A DNA stretch of 23,928 nucleotides from Bacillota bacterium (GCA_003343805.1 QAKM01000084.1:11931-35858), one strand, 5' to 3'; shown: positions 14,070-21,850, counted from the stretch's first letter. Notes: generated by a model from the sequence alone, not told the origin. Made by a program: numbers and translations.

Positions 14070-16121
14070 TCAGATCTTCATGGCGACGTCCCATGCGCGC
14101 CAGATGACGGTGCGCAGGTTCCCCACTTCCTTGCAGTCGCCCACATATTTCGCGCCCTTGAGTTCGAGCGGCGCGGGCGTATAGCCGACGGAAGTCACCA
14201 CGGTATCCGCGGGGATCTTCACCTCGTTGCCGTTCTTTTCTTTGACGACGACGTACCCGTCGCCCACTTCCCGGACGGTGCTTTCAAGATGCACCTCCAC
14301 CTTGTGGAGGGCGAAATATTCGCGGAGATAGGAAGAGTTCGCAAGGCACACGCCCTTGACGGCGATGAGGTCGTTCTTCATCTCGACGATGACGGGCGTC
14401 TTGCCCTTGAGGTGGGCGTCGAGCGCGATCTCGCAGCCCGTGAGCCCGCCGCCGATGACGACGATCTTATCCCCGACGGGCGCGCCGCTCAAGTAGTCGC
14501 ACGCCTCGATGCACTTCTCGGCGCCCTTCACGGGCACGCGCCTGGCCGTTGCGCCCGTTGCGACGACGATCTCGTCAAAGCCCGTCAGCGTATCGGAGGG
14601 CTTGACCTCGGTGTTGAAGCGGATGTCGATGCTTAAATTCTTCATCTGCTTTTCGTACCATCTGAGGAGGGCCTTGTCGGCGCTCTTGAACTGCGGAGCG
14701 GCCGCCGCGACGAACACGCCGCCGAGTGCGCCCGATTTTTCAAAGATGGTGGGCTTATGTCCGCGCAGGGCGAGCACGCGCGCCGTCTCCATGCCGCCGA
14801 TGCCGCCGCCCACGATGGCAACTTTCTTCTGCTTCTTCGCGGGGACGATCTTATATTTTTTGGACTGCATCGTCTCGGGATTGAGCGCACAGCGTGCCAT
14901 GCCCGCGTTGTCGTGCAGGGTCTGGTCGTTGCCCACGCCCTTGTAGTGCGCCAAGTTGAAGCACCCGTTGTGGCAGTGGATGCAGGGGCGGATGTCCTCC
15001 TCTCTCCCTTCGAGCGTCTTTGTGACCCACTGCGGGTCGGCGAGGTACTGCCGCGCGACGCCCATCGCGTCGATCTCGCCCCGTCCGACGGCTTTGGCGG
15101 CCGTCAACGTATCCATCTTGCCTGCACAGACGACAGGGATATCGACGAACTTCTTGATGTGCTTGACCTCTTCGAGGTTGCAGTTTTCGGGCATATATGC
15201 CGGCGGGTGCGCCCAATACCAGGCATCGTAGGTGCCGTTGTCGCAGTTGAGCATATCGTAGCCCGCATCCTGTAGATATTTTGCGGCGCGTTCACTCTCC
15301 TCCATGTCGCGGCCCACTTCGGTGTATTCCTCGCCCGGGAGCGCGCCCTGACAGAAACCCTTCGTCTTGGAGACGACGGAATAGCGCAGCGAGACGGGGA
15401 AGTCGCCGCACGCCTGCTTGATGGCTTTGACGATCTCGACGGGGAAGCGGTAGCGGTTTTCAAAGCTGCCGCCGTATTCGTCCGTGCGGAGGTTGGTGTA
15501 CTTCATCGTGAACTGATCGAGAAGATACCCCTCATGCACGGCATGGATCTCCACGCCGTCCACGTCCGCATCTTTCAGAAGTTTCGCCGTCTTTGCAAAG
15601 GCTTCGATCATCTCTTTGATCTCTTCCTTGGTGAGCGGGCGGGAGATGCACGTCTCCTCCCAGCGGTTGGGGGTGGCGCTTGCGCTCGCGGTGAGGTAGG
15701 AAACATCGAGAACGGGCTTCAAGACAGTTGCCAAAGCCTTGTTGTGCAGGGCTTTGATCATGATGTCGTTGATGGCGAGCGATCTTCCGAAGCCTGCCGT
15801 CAACTGCACGAAGAGCTTGGCGCCCGTCTTGTGAAATTCCTTCATAAATTCCTTGAGCTTGGCAAATTTCCCCGTCCCCTGATACAGCCATTTGCCGAGC
15901 AAAATGTCGCGGATGGGGGCGATGCCGGGCAGGATGAGACCGACGTTTTCTTTGGCGCGGTCCAGGAGGAACTTGGCGGCTTCCTCGTCGAAGTGGTTGG
16001 GCTCCATCCACCCGAAGATGGAGGTGCCGCCCATCGATGTTAAGACGAAGCGGTTCTTGATCTCGCATTTGCCGATCTTCCAGCTCGTCAGAAGGGGTGC
16101 ATATTGTTCGTTCATGCTCAT
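14070..16121 (-). CDS. Old-yellow-enzyme/2-enoate reductase family flavoprotein
   Basis: 683 residues with the three-part build of 2,4-dienoyl-CoA reductase, BaiCD/BaiH and 2-enoate reductase. An FMN TIM barrel occupies about 5-365; DGVEIHAVHEGYL with His193 and His196 and YTNLRTDEYGGSFENRYRFP are hallmarks. A 4Fe-4S site has Cys380, Cys383, Cys387 and Cys411. A FAD domain (VGGGIGGMETA near 437) encloses an NAD(P)-binding domain (VVIGGGLTGCE near 555). Such enzymes reduce alpha,beta-unsaturated carboxylates or their CoA esters in anaerobes. The substrate cannot be read from sequence. It lies 12 bases after the aconitase X small subunit, suggesting that it reduces the double bond made by that dehydratase. 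AAGGAGAT precedes the ATG. Confidence 0.92.
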   Translation of the reverse strand: MSMNEQYAPLLTSWKIGKCEIKNRFVLTSMGGTSIFGWMEPNHFDEEAAKFLLDRAKENVGLILPGIAPIRDILLGKWLYQGTGKFAKLKEFMKEFHKTGAKLFVQLTAGFGRSLAINDIMIKALHNKALATVLKPVLDVSYLTASASATPNRWEETCISRPLTKEEIKEMIEAFAKTAKLLKDADVDGVEIHAVHEGYLLDQFTMKYTNLRTDEYGGSFENRYRFPVEIVKAIKQACGDFPVSLRYSVVSKTKGFCQGALPGEEYTEVGRDMEESERAAKYLQDAGYDMLNCDNGTYDAWYWAHPPAYMPENCNLEEVKHIKKFVDIPVVCAGKMDTLTAAKAVGRGEIDAMGVARQYLADPQWVTKTLEGREEDIRPCIHCHNGCFNLAHYKGVGNDQTLHDNAGMARCALNPETMQSKKYKIVPAKKQKKVAIVGGGIGGMETARVLALRGHKPTIFEKSGALGGVFVAAAAPQFKSADKALLRWYEKQMKNLSIDIRFNTEVKPSDTLTGFDEIVVATGATARRVPVKGAEKCIEACDYLSGAPVGDKIVVIGGGLTGCEIALDAHLKGKTPVIVEMKNDLIAVKGVCLANSSYLREYFALHKVEVHLESTVREVGDGYVVVKEKNGNEVKIPADTVVTSVGYTPAPLELKGAKYVGDCKEVGNLRTVIWRAWDVAMKI

Positions 16122-16133
16122 AAGTGATCTCCT

Positions 16134-16574
16134 TTATAAGATATTGACGGTGCCGTCCTCCAGCACTTCCAATGTGTCGCCCGTCTTTACGGTGTTCAGA
16201 AATTCCTCGCCCAACTGATCGACGGCGATGACGTTGCTCCCTTCCCACACTCTTGCGAGCACGATGCCGCTCGCAGCGAGCGAGTCGACGTGCTCGGAAA
16301 AGAGGAAGCAGGCGGGGGCGATCTGCATTGCGCACACCGTCTGGATGACGAGGCCGCCCGTCGTCGAACCGATGGTCACGGGCAGGCACAGTGCCTTTCC
16401 CGTGAGGCATTTTCCGAATAAGTCGGGGTTGTTCTGATCGGAGGCGATGACCTCCTTCGCGTTCTTCAAGGCGCTCTTCTGGAAGGTCGCGAGCGTATTC
16501 ACGCCCTGATGCGAGACGATCGCCTCGCCCTTCCACTTGCCGCCTGCGAGCACTCTGCCTTGGAATGTCTTCAT
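16134..16574 (-). CDS. Aconitase X small (swivel) subunit, DUF126 family
   Basis: 146 residues matching the DUF126/AcnX swivel domain. GRVLAGGKWKGEAIVSHQGVN is the family's opening. GKCLTGKALCLPVTIGSTTGG contains the conserved Gly-Ser-Thr-Thr-Gly phosphate/substrate loop, followed by QIAPACFLFSEHVDSLAASGIVLA. With the large subunit it forms a (de)hydratase. Known members act on cis-3-hydroxyproline in bacteria and on mevalonate 5-phosphate in archaea, so the substrate here is open. The gene starts one base after the large-subunit stop, and the flavoenzyme follows 12 bases later, so the three are one transcription unit. Confidence 0.88.
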   Translation of the reverse strand: MKTFQGRVLAGGKWKGEAIVSHQGVNTLATFQKSALKNAKEVIASDQNNPDLFGKCLTGKALCLPVTIGSTTGGLVIQTVCAMQIAPACFLFSEHVDSLAASGIVLARVWEGSNVIAVDQLGEEFLNTVKTGDTLEVLEDGTVNIL

Positions 16575-16575
16575 C

Positions 16576-17511
16576 TCAGACGCCCTCCTTTCCCGAAAGG
16601 ATATTCACGATCTTCTCGTCTTTACAGTAGCGTGCCACCGAGTAGGTGCGCAGCTTGTTGGAGTTGGTGAGGATGGCCTTGCCCTTGGTGACGGGGTTGT
16701 TGGTGTACATGAGCGGGCAGATGCTCGAAAGTTTCACGCCCATCGCGGTGAGCTGCCCGTATTCGGGCGCCGCGCGGAACTTTTCCGCAACTTCGGGGGC
16801 GGCGGTCATCACCGTGCGCACCTTCACCTTTCTTCTGCCCGTCTCCTTGAGGGCGGCGGAAAGGGTGTGCGTCCAATCCATGAGTTGGCCGTAAGTAAGG
16901 TGCGGGCAGCCGATGAAGCAGAGCGCAGGCTTTGCATCCTTGTTTTTCCACATCACGGGGTAGCTCTTGTAGACGCGCTCGAGCTCTTTGTCGTCGATGA
17001 TATACTCCTTCGCGTCCTCCGTGATGAGGCTTTCGCCGAGCTCCTTCGCTTCGGGGGTGAGACGGTCGATGTGATAGAGTCCGACCGCGCCGTTGGAGGC
17101 GGTCGCCGCGCCGAAGTCTTTGAGGTAAGCGCACGTCTCTTCGTTGAGCTCTTCGCCTAAGAAACGGTCGAGACCAAAGACGTAAGGCACGTCCTCCGTC
17201 ACCTTCATGCCGATGGCGCTGCCCAAGATCTGCGCTTCGGGCTTCTTCGTCGTCTTAACGTACACCTTCCAGGTCGCCTTTCTTCCCTCGTCGGTGACGA
17301 GCCCGAAGTAGGGCACCCAGCCGACGATGCTGCCGAAGAGGTCGATCATGCCGCTGTTGCGGTTGCACCGCGCGCCTAAGACGGAGTTCGCATACACGAC
17401 GGCGCTGCTCTCCGCCCACGAGAGGACGTCTCCCTTTTTGGGGATATTCCCGACTTCGGGCAGGTACGCTGTGCAGGTGAACGCCTTCCTGTCGCGGAGA
17501 CCCACTTGCAT
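16576..17511 (-). CDS. Aconitase X large subunit, C-terminal part (after in-frame stop)
   Basis: 311 residues covering most of the DUF521/AcnX catalytic subunit. FTCTAYLPEVGNIPKKGD, AWAESSAVVYANS-type sequence (here SWAESSAVVYANSVLGAR), FIGCPHLTYGQL and SSICPLMYTNN hold the cysteines expected to bind the iron-sulphur or iron centre. It is in exactly the same frame as the ORF at 17542-17853. Only a TAA at 17544-17542 and ten sense codons lie between them. The first ATG after the stop is at 17511. A GGAGGAG sequence precedes it, but about 15 bases away, longer than ideal. It is either a separately translated half, a nonsense-damaged gene or a sequence error. Family membership itself is clear. 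Confidence 0.85.
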   Translation of the reverse strand: MQVGLRDRKAFTCTAYLPEVGNIPKKGDVLSWAESSAVVYANSVLGARCNRNSGMIDLFGSIVGWVPYFGLVTDEGRKATWKVYVKTTKKPEAQILGSAIGMKVTEDVPYVFGLDRFLGEELNEETCAYLKDFGAATASNGAVGLYHIDRLTPEAKELGESLITEDAKEYIIDDKELERVYKSYPVMWKNKDAKPALCFIGCPHLTYGQLMDWTHTLSAALKETGRRKVKVRTVMTAAPEVAEKFRAAPEYGQLTAMGVKLSSICPLMYTNNPVTKGKAILTNSNKLRTYSVARYCKDEKIVNILSGKEGV

Positions 17512-17541
17512 GAGCTGCTGTTCGTACTCCTCCTGTTTTCC

Positions 17542-17853
17542 TTACATGACGGCAAACACGAGCTTTTCAATGGGGTTGCACCTGACGTTTTTGTAGTCGA
17601 GCGGGCGGGGATCCACCGTGAATTTGCCGATCGTGTGCACGTTTGCGCGGATGAGTTCGTCCATCGTCGCAAAGAGCGGCTTCATCAGCGAGATGCCGAA
17701 GCTCGTGACGAAGTGTCCCTCGGGATGCGTCACGGGCACCAGCTTTTCGGCGCCGAAGATGTCGCCGTACATGACGATGGTCTTCATCACTTTGGCAAGC
17801 GTTTCGCCCTTCTGCCCGTCGAGCACGGCCTGTTGTTCGGGGGTGAGCTGCAT
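17542..17853 (-). CDS. Aconitase X large subunit, N-terminal part (ends at in-frame TAA)
   Basis: 103 residues from the ATG at 17853. This start is chosen over the ATG at 17859 because the AAGGAGG site (17866-17860) touches the latter and stands 6 bases from the former. LTPEQQAVLDGQKGETLAKVMKTIV, GAEKLVPVTHPEG and TIGKFTVDPRPLDY match the N-terminal domain of DUF521/AcnX large subunits. The protein then stops at TAA just where family members continue into a K/Q-rich helix. The bases after the stop read on in the same frame as GKQEEYEQQL and join the C-terminal part. Joined, the length would be about 425 residues, as usual for the family. First gene of the operon. Confidence 0.8.
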   Translation of the reverse strand: MQLTPEQQAVLDGQKGETLAKVMKTIVMYGDIFGAEKLVPVTHPEGHFVTSFGISLMKPLFATMDELIRANVHTIGKFTVDPRPLDYKNVRCNPIEKLVFAVM

Positions 17854-17895
17854 ATCCATCCTCCTTCAATTTGTTGTGGGATACTTTCATAAAAG

Positions 17896-17910
17896 TGTGA
17901 CTATATCACA
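17896..17910. promoter_or_regulatory. Inverted repeat at the aconitase X transcription start
   Basis: TGTGA-CTATA-TCACA, a 15-bp inverted repeat directly downstream of the minus-strand -10 box, covering the expected start point. The position suits a repressor site. The binding protein is unknown. Confidence 0.45.
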
Positions 17911-17915
17911 AGTCA

Positions 17916-17944
17916 AGTATAGCATAATGTGAAGTTCTTTTCAA
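17916..17944 (-). promoter_or_regulatory. Promoter of the aconitase X-flavoenzyme operon
   Basis: On the minus strand, TTGAAA (17944-17939), 17-bp spacer, TATACT (17921-17916). Start expected near 17909, about 55 nt before the ATG. Confidence 0.75.
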
Positions 17945-17995
17945 GAGGGAAACAAAAAATAATTGCCCTTGTGAGAGAAATTTCACGCAAAACGC

Positions 17996-18024
17996 TTGAC
18001 ATATCTGTTAATGCTGTATATAAT
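17996..18024 (+). promoter_or_regulatory. Promoter of the gntR-ABC operon
   Basis: Perfect TTGACA (17996-18001), 17-bp spacer, perfect TATAAT (18019-18024). Because the core promoter is so strong, repression by the overlapping operator is likely. Confidence 0.88.
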
Positions 18025-18032
18025 CGATATAC
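18016..18032. promoter_or_regulatory. Probable operator of the GntR/YtrA regulator
   Basis: Perfect inverted repeat GTATAT-AATCG-ATATAC lying over the -10 box and start site of the regulator's own promoter. GntR-family dimers bind such palindromes, and YtrA-type members typically repress their own ABC operon. Autoregulation is inferred. Confidence 0.65.
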
Positions 18033-18049
18033 ACAGTAAGGAGGGAGAC

Positions 18050-18427
18050 GTGTTTATCCGCATCGACAATCAGAGCAGCGATCCCATCTATTATCAGATC
18101 GCGGAGGCCTTCAAGCGCGAGATCGCGCGCGGCGGGCTCCGGGCGGACGAGGCGCTGCCCTCCATCCGCAGTCTCGCAAAGGACCTGCGCATCAGCGTCA
18201 TCACCACCAAGCGCGCCTACGAGGAGCTCGAAAAGGAGGGCTATCTCTACACCGTGGCGGGCAAGGGGTGTTTTGTCTCGCCGCGCAACGAGGAGCTTGT
18301 GCGGGAGGAGCGCCTGAAAGAGATGGAAAGTCATCTGGCGCGTGCCGCCGAGCTGGCGCAGATGTGCGGGCTTGGCAAAGAGGAATGTAAAGAGGCGTTG
18401 GAACTGTTTTGGGAGGAAGGACAATGA
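18050..18427 (+). CDS. GntR family regulator, YtrA subfamily
   Basis: 125 residues: an N-terminal winged helix-turn-helix (PIYYQIAEAFKREIARG, then ALPSIRSLAKDLRISVITTKRAYEELEKEGYL and AGKGCFV) and a short C-terminal helical tail of about 45 residues. This small architecture, lacking a large ligand domain, defines the YtrA group, which controls neighbouring ABC exporters and often responds to cell-envelope stress or antimicrobial peptides. The GTG at 18050 is chosen because AAGGAGGGAG lies just before it. Upstream in-frame starts lie in the promoter. The stop overlaps the ATPase gene by 4 bases (ATGA at 18424). Confidence 0.9.
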   Translation: MFIRIDNQSSDPIYYQIAEAFKREIARGGLRADEALPSIRSLAKDLRISVITTKRAYEELEKEGYLYTVAGKGCFVSPRNEELVREERLKEMESHLARAAELAQMCGLGKEECKEALELFWEEGQ

Positions 18428-19266
18428 ACGCGATCGAACTCAGGGGATTGGAAAAGCACTATCCGAATTTTACGTTCGGGCCTGTCGATCTGACGCTCCC
18501 TTCGGGCTGCATCATGGGGCTCGTGGGGGTGAACGGTGCGGGCAAGACGACGCTCTTTCGCCTGCTCCTCGGCATGGCGAAACGGGAGGGCGGCACGGTG
18601 CGCCTTCTGGGACAGGACGCGGAAGGGAACGCAAACCTCAAAGAAGAGCTCGGCGTCGTTTTAGAGAGCGCGGGCTTCCCCGCCTGCCTCACTTCTGCCG
18701 AGATCGGGAGCTTTCTGAAGGGCTGCTATCGCCGCTGGGACGAAAAGAAGTACAAGGAGCTCCTTGCCCGCTTCCGGGTGGGGGAGGGGAAGTATGCGGC
18801 GCTCTCGCGCGGGATGAAGATGAAGCTCCTGCTCGCGGCGGCGCTCTCGCATGAGCCCAAGCTCCTGCTTTTGGACGAGGCGACGAGCGGGCTCGACCCC
18901 GTGGCGCGGCAGGACATTCTGGATATCATCATGGAATTTACGCGCGACGAAGCGCATTCCGTGCTCTTTTCTTCGCACATCGCGGACGATCTGGAGAAGG
19001 TATGCGACTATGTTACCTTCCTGCACGGCGGCAAGGTGCTTCTATCCGAAGAAAAGGACGCGCTCTTGGAACGGTATGGCGTTCTGAACTGTTCGGAGGA
19101 GGACTTTTCGGCGCTTGCGCAGGAGGCCGTCCTCTCCTCCCGCCGTTCGCCCTACGGCGTCACCGTCGTGGTGCGGCAGGAGGCGCTCCCCGCAGGGCTG
19201 CCGGTGCAGCGCGTGGGGCTGGAAGAGCTCTTCCGCGCGCTCGTCCAAGAGGAGGAATTGGTATGA
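18424..19266 (+). CDS. ABC transporter ATP-binding protein
   Basis: 280 residues. Walker A is VGVNGAGKTT (about 37-46), the Q-loop region is atypical, the signature is reduced to ALSRGMKMKL (usually LSGGMKxxL), Walker B is LLLLDEATSGLDP, and the switch histidine is in FSSHI. This is the single-domain ATPase of YtrB-like exporters linked to YtrA regulators. The C-terminal part of about 70 residues (from LNCSEED) is a family-typical tail. It pairs with the permease, whose ATG overlaps its stop. The complex probably exports a peptide or lipid-like compound; the substrate is unknown. Confidence 0.92.
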   Translation: MNAIELRGLEKHYPNFTFGPVDLTLPSGCIMGLVGVNGAGKTTLFRLLLGMAKREGGTVRLLGQDAEGNANLKEELGVVLESAGFPACLTSAEIGSFLKGCYRRWDEKKYKELLARFRVGEGKYAALSRGMKMKLLLAAALSHEPKLLLLDEATSGLDPVARQDILDIIMEFTRDEAHSVLFSSHIADDLEKVCDYVTFLHGGKVLLSEEKDALLERYGVLNCSEEDFSALAQEAVLSSRRSPYGVTVVVRQEALPAGLPVQRVGLEELFRALVQEEELV

Positions 19267-19883
19267 AAGGGCTGTTGAAAAAAGATCTTCTGCTTGCGAC
19301 AAAGACATACAAATTTATCCTGATCGTCTGCGTCGTCCTGTTTGCCGTACGTTTCTTTGCGGAGGACGTCTCCGTCGCCGTGCTCCTTCCCGTGATGTTT
19401 GCGGGGATGCTGCCGACCTCCCTTCTCGCGGTGGACGAGCGCGACGGCTGGGACCGCACGGCGGAGATGCTCCCCATCACGCGGGCGCAGCGCGTGGGCG
19501 CCAAGTTCTTGCTCGGCTTTTTGTTCTGGGCGGTGATGGCGGCGCTCTCTCTCCTCGTGGAGGCGGGGGCTTCCCTCGTGCAGGGGAACTTCGACGGGAC
19601 GACGCTTTTGACGATGGCGGCGCTCTTTGCCGTCGCGGGGCTCGCCTGCCCTGCTATTACGCTCACGTTCGGCTTCCGCTTCGGCACCGAAAAGGCGCGC
19701 TATCTCTATTTCCTCCTGATGGCGGTCATCTTTGCGGCGGGCGCGGCGTTCTTTATCCTCCCGCCCGAGGGCTTCTCCTTCCCCTGGTGGGGGAGTGCGC
19801 TCACGCTTTTGGGCGCGTTTGCCGTCTACGGGCTCTTATATCTCCTCTCCGCCGCGCTCTACAAAAAGAGAGAACTGACATAA
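19263..19883 (+). CDS. ABC-2 type permease
   Basis: 206 residues with about five to six hydrophobic segments (near 18-34, 40-55, 80-105, 116-140, 147-165, 172-195). The order and the opening MKGLLKKDLLL resemble the ABC-2 permeases found with YtrA/YtrB-type operons (PF13346-like). A conserved-looking ERDGWDRTAEMLPITRAQRV stretch (about 57-77) is the coupling region common in this group. It starts inside the stop of the ATPase gene and ends the operon; no clear terminator is seen before the inserted repeat element at 19904. Confidence 0.88.
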   Translation: MKGLLKKDLLLATKTYKFILIVCVVLFAVRFFAEDVSVAVLLPVMFAGMLPTSLLAVDERDGWDRTAEMLPITRAQRVGAKFLLGFLFWAVMAALSLLVEAGASLVQGNFDGTTLLTMAALFAVAGLACPAITLTFGFRFGTEKARYLYFLLMAVIFAAGAAFFILPPEGFSFPWWGSALTLLGAFAVYGLLYLLSAALYKKRELT

Positions 19884-20012
19884 GCGGGCTTGGGGGCGCA
19901 TATTATACTGTAAGGGAAAAATATGAACCACGCTTTTTCGTCGCGGCAAGACGCGTCTTGCGGGCATTCGGCAAAGCCGACCGCCGCGCCTTTTTCGTCT
20001 GCCGCTCCTCTT

Positions 20013-20041
20013 CGCAAAATTTTACGATGTAAAATTTTGCG
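20013..20041. repeat. Perfect hairpin inside the MITE-like element
   Basis: A 13-bp stem (CGCAAAATTTTAC at 20013-20025, its complement at 20029-20041) with loop GAT. Confidence 0.8.
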
Positions 20042-20192
20042 AGGGCTGTGGTATCAATTGTGCGCCTTGCCGTTCATCGTCTTTGCAATACGCGGGTATT
20101 GCCGCATCCTCTTCGCGGCAATCCATCCCAAAATCTTGCCGCAAAAAGTGCGAAGCAATCAAAAGCGGCAAGACGTGCGCTAAGGCGCGGCG

Positions 20193-20230
20193 AAGCCCGC
20201 AGGCCGTGCCGACCGCACGGCCAAGGGCTT
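20193..20230. repeat. Compound hairpin inside the MITE-like element
   Basis: The inner stem GGCCGTGC/GCACGGCC (20202-20209, 20215-20222) is enclosed by the outer arms AAGCCC and GGGCTT (20193-20198, 20225-20230). Confidence 0.65.
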
Positions 20231-20347
20231 CAACAATGTATGAGCGCCTCAGTTTCCGCATTTGATCGGGTTCGTATTACTCCCTTACAGTATATCTCGG
20301 CGGACGCTTGGGCGTTTCGCGGCGCGTTTTTGCGAAGAGGAGGGGAT

Positions 20348-21775
20348 ATGCGCCTCAAAGTTTGTAAAAGAATATGGGTTTCGTTGCTGGCGGCGCCCTT
20401 CTTTCTCGTGTCCTTTGCGGGGCTTGCCTCCTGCAAACGCGAGGAAGAGCGGCCCGCCTATCATATTTCCGCCGAGTACGTTCCCGCGGCGGGCATTTTA
20501 TACGGCGAGTTGACCGTCGAAGTGCCGAACCTTACCGAAGAGCCGAAGGAAGAGGTGCAGTTCGCGCTCTATCCCAACGCCTTCCGCGAGGACGCGCCCT
20601 GTCCGCCCCTGCCCGAGGCGTACTCTTCCGCTGCCTATTACGAGGGCGAGAGCTTCGGCGGCATCGACGTGCGCGAACTCACGGGCGCGAAGGCGTGGGA
20701 AGTTTCGGATGGGGGCGAGGCGCTCACCGTCACCCTCTCCGAGCCGCTCGCGGCGGGCGGATGGGCGCAGCTTTCCATGAAGTTCGAGGTCATGCTGCCC
20801 AAGATGAACTTCCGCCTCGGCATCGGCGAGCACACCGTCAATTTAACGCATTTTTATCCCGTGCTCGCGGAAGAGCCGCCCGCCTTTTCCTCCGTCGGGG
20901 ATCCCTTCCCCGCAGAGCGCGCCGACTACACGTTCTCGCTCACCGCGCCCGCCTCGTATGACATCCTCTGCGGTTTTGACGGTGAAACGACCGAAAAGAA
21001 CGGCAGAAGGACGCTTTTCGTGCAGGCGGAGAACGTGCGGGAGGTCGCATTTGTCCTCGCCGAGGGCATGACCTGCACAAAGGGGGAGGCGGACGGCACG
21101 CCCGTCGAGTACTGGCACTTCCGCCGCGATGTCTCGGAGGAGCTCGGGGCCGCAACGGGCAGCCTTGCGTACTTTCGGAAGCAGTTCGGGGAATACGCCT
21201 ATCCCAAATACGTCGTTGTGGAGACCGATCTTCCCTTCGGCGGCAGCGAACAGACGGCGCTCTCGCTTGTCTCGTCCTCTCTTCGCGGCGACGGTCTTGC
21301 TGCTGCAGTCGTTCACGAGACCGCCCATCAGTGGTGGTATGCGATGGCGGGCAGCGACGAGGTCCGCTCTGCCTGGCTGGACGAAGGACTTGCGGAGTAC
21401 TCCGCAGCGCTTTATTTCGGGGCGGCGGAGGGGCGCTACCGGGAGCACATCGCGGCGGCGGAAGAGAGGTACCGTGCCTTTGTCTCCGTGCGCGAGCAGC
21501 TTTCGGACGGGGTCGATACCTCGATGGACCGCCCGCTCTCCGCATTTTCGGGCGCCTATGAGTACCGCAGCATCGTCTACGATAAGAGCGTCATCCTCTT
21601 CGACCGCCTCTGTGAAGTGCTGGGCGAAAACAAGCTGCTCGCCGGCCTTCGCCGCTGCTTTTCGGCGGCAAAGGGCGGGACTCTCTCCCCCGAAACGCTC
21701 GCAACTTCTCTTTCTGCGGGCGTGGACGTTTCGGGCATCCTCTCCTCCTTCCGCGAAGGGACTTGCATCATCTGA
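20348..21775 (+). CDS. M1-family (gluzincin) metallopeptidase lipoprotein
   Basis: 475 residues. The N-terminus is a lipoprotein signal: KVCKRIWV, a hydrophobic stretch and a lipobox ending LASC, so the mature protein should be lipid-anchored outside the membrane. The zinc site HETAHQWW followed 18 residues later by Glu in LDEGLAEY is the HExxH-x18-E signature of M1 aminopeptidases. A YEYRSIVYDK segment supplies the catalytic tyrosine region. The substrate-binding GAMEN motif appears as FGGSEQTAL, keeping a Glu but not the classic sequence. Members trim N-terminal residues of peptides. Length is shorter than classic M1 enzymes because the C-terminal helical domain is missing. ATG 20348 has GAGGAGGGG. 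The MITE-like element ends 53 bases upstream and I find no clear promoter. Confidence 0.88.
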   Translation: MRLKVCKRIWVSLLAAPFFLVSFAGLASCKREEERPAYHISAEYVPAAGILYGELTVEVPNLTEEPKEEVQFALYPNAFREDAPCPPLPEAYSSAAYYEGESFGGIDVRELTGAKAWEVSDGGEALTVTLSEPLAAGGWAQLSMKFEVMLPKMNFRLGIGEHTVNLTHFYPVLAEEPPAFSSVGDPFPAERADYTFSLTAPASYDILCGFDGETTEKNGRRTLFVQAENVREVAFVLAEGMTCTKGEADGTPVEYWHFRRDVSEELGAATGSLAYFRKQFGEYAYPKYVVVETDLPFGGSEQTALSLVSSSLRGDGLAAAVVHETAHQWWYAMAGSDEVRSAWLDEGLAEYSAALYFGAAEGRYREHIAAAEERYRAFVSVREQLSDGVDTSMDRPLSAFSGAYEYRSIVYDKSVILFDRLCEVLGENKLLAGLRRCFSAAKGGTLSPETLATSLSAGVDVSGILSSFREGTCII

Positions 21776-21850
21776 GAGGAGCGCTCGCCCGTGCCGAGAT
21801 GTTTCCGCCCGCTGCCGAAAATTCCCCGAAAAAAATTTTTTATAAAACGG

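Larger units (their letters stand above)
19904..20294. mobile_element. MITE-like element with terminal inverted repeats
   Basis: About 391 bp bounded by perfect 14-bp inverted repeats, TATACTGTAAGGGA (19904-19917) and TCCCTTACAGTATA (20281-20294). Past these, the match continues imperfectly for 12 more bases (9 of 12). The ends can be read as CTGTAAGGGA termini with a TA target duplication, as for IS630/Tc1-type transposons. No transposase is coded inside. The interior is full of hairpins: a 16-bp palindrome at 19946-19961, a 13-bp stem with 3-nt loop at 20013-20041 and a two-part hairpin at 20193-20230. GCGGCAAGA and its complement recur three times. An 86-codon reading frame inside has no gene-like features. 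This fills the 464-bp gap between the permease and the metallopeptidase. Confidence 0.7.

Noticed and set aside
17542..17544. Selenocysteine or pyrrolysine decoding at the aconitase X interruption
   Set aside because: The codon is TAA, which neither system uses.
17896..17910. CRP-type site (TGTGA-TCACA)
   Set aside because: The spacer is 5 rather than 6 bases, and CRP-like cAMP control is not expected in this group. Kept only as an unassigned palindrome.
19923..20183. 86-codon ORF inside the MITE-like element
   Set aside because: No ribosome site, composition driven by the palindromes, and no protein motif. It is better explained as part of the element.
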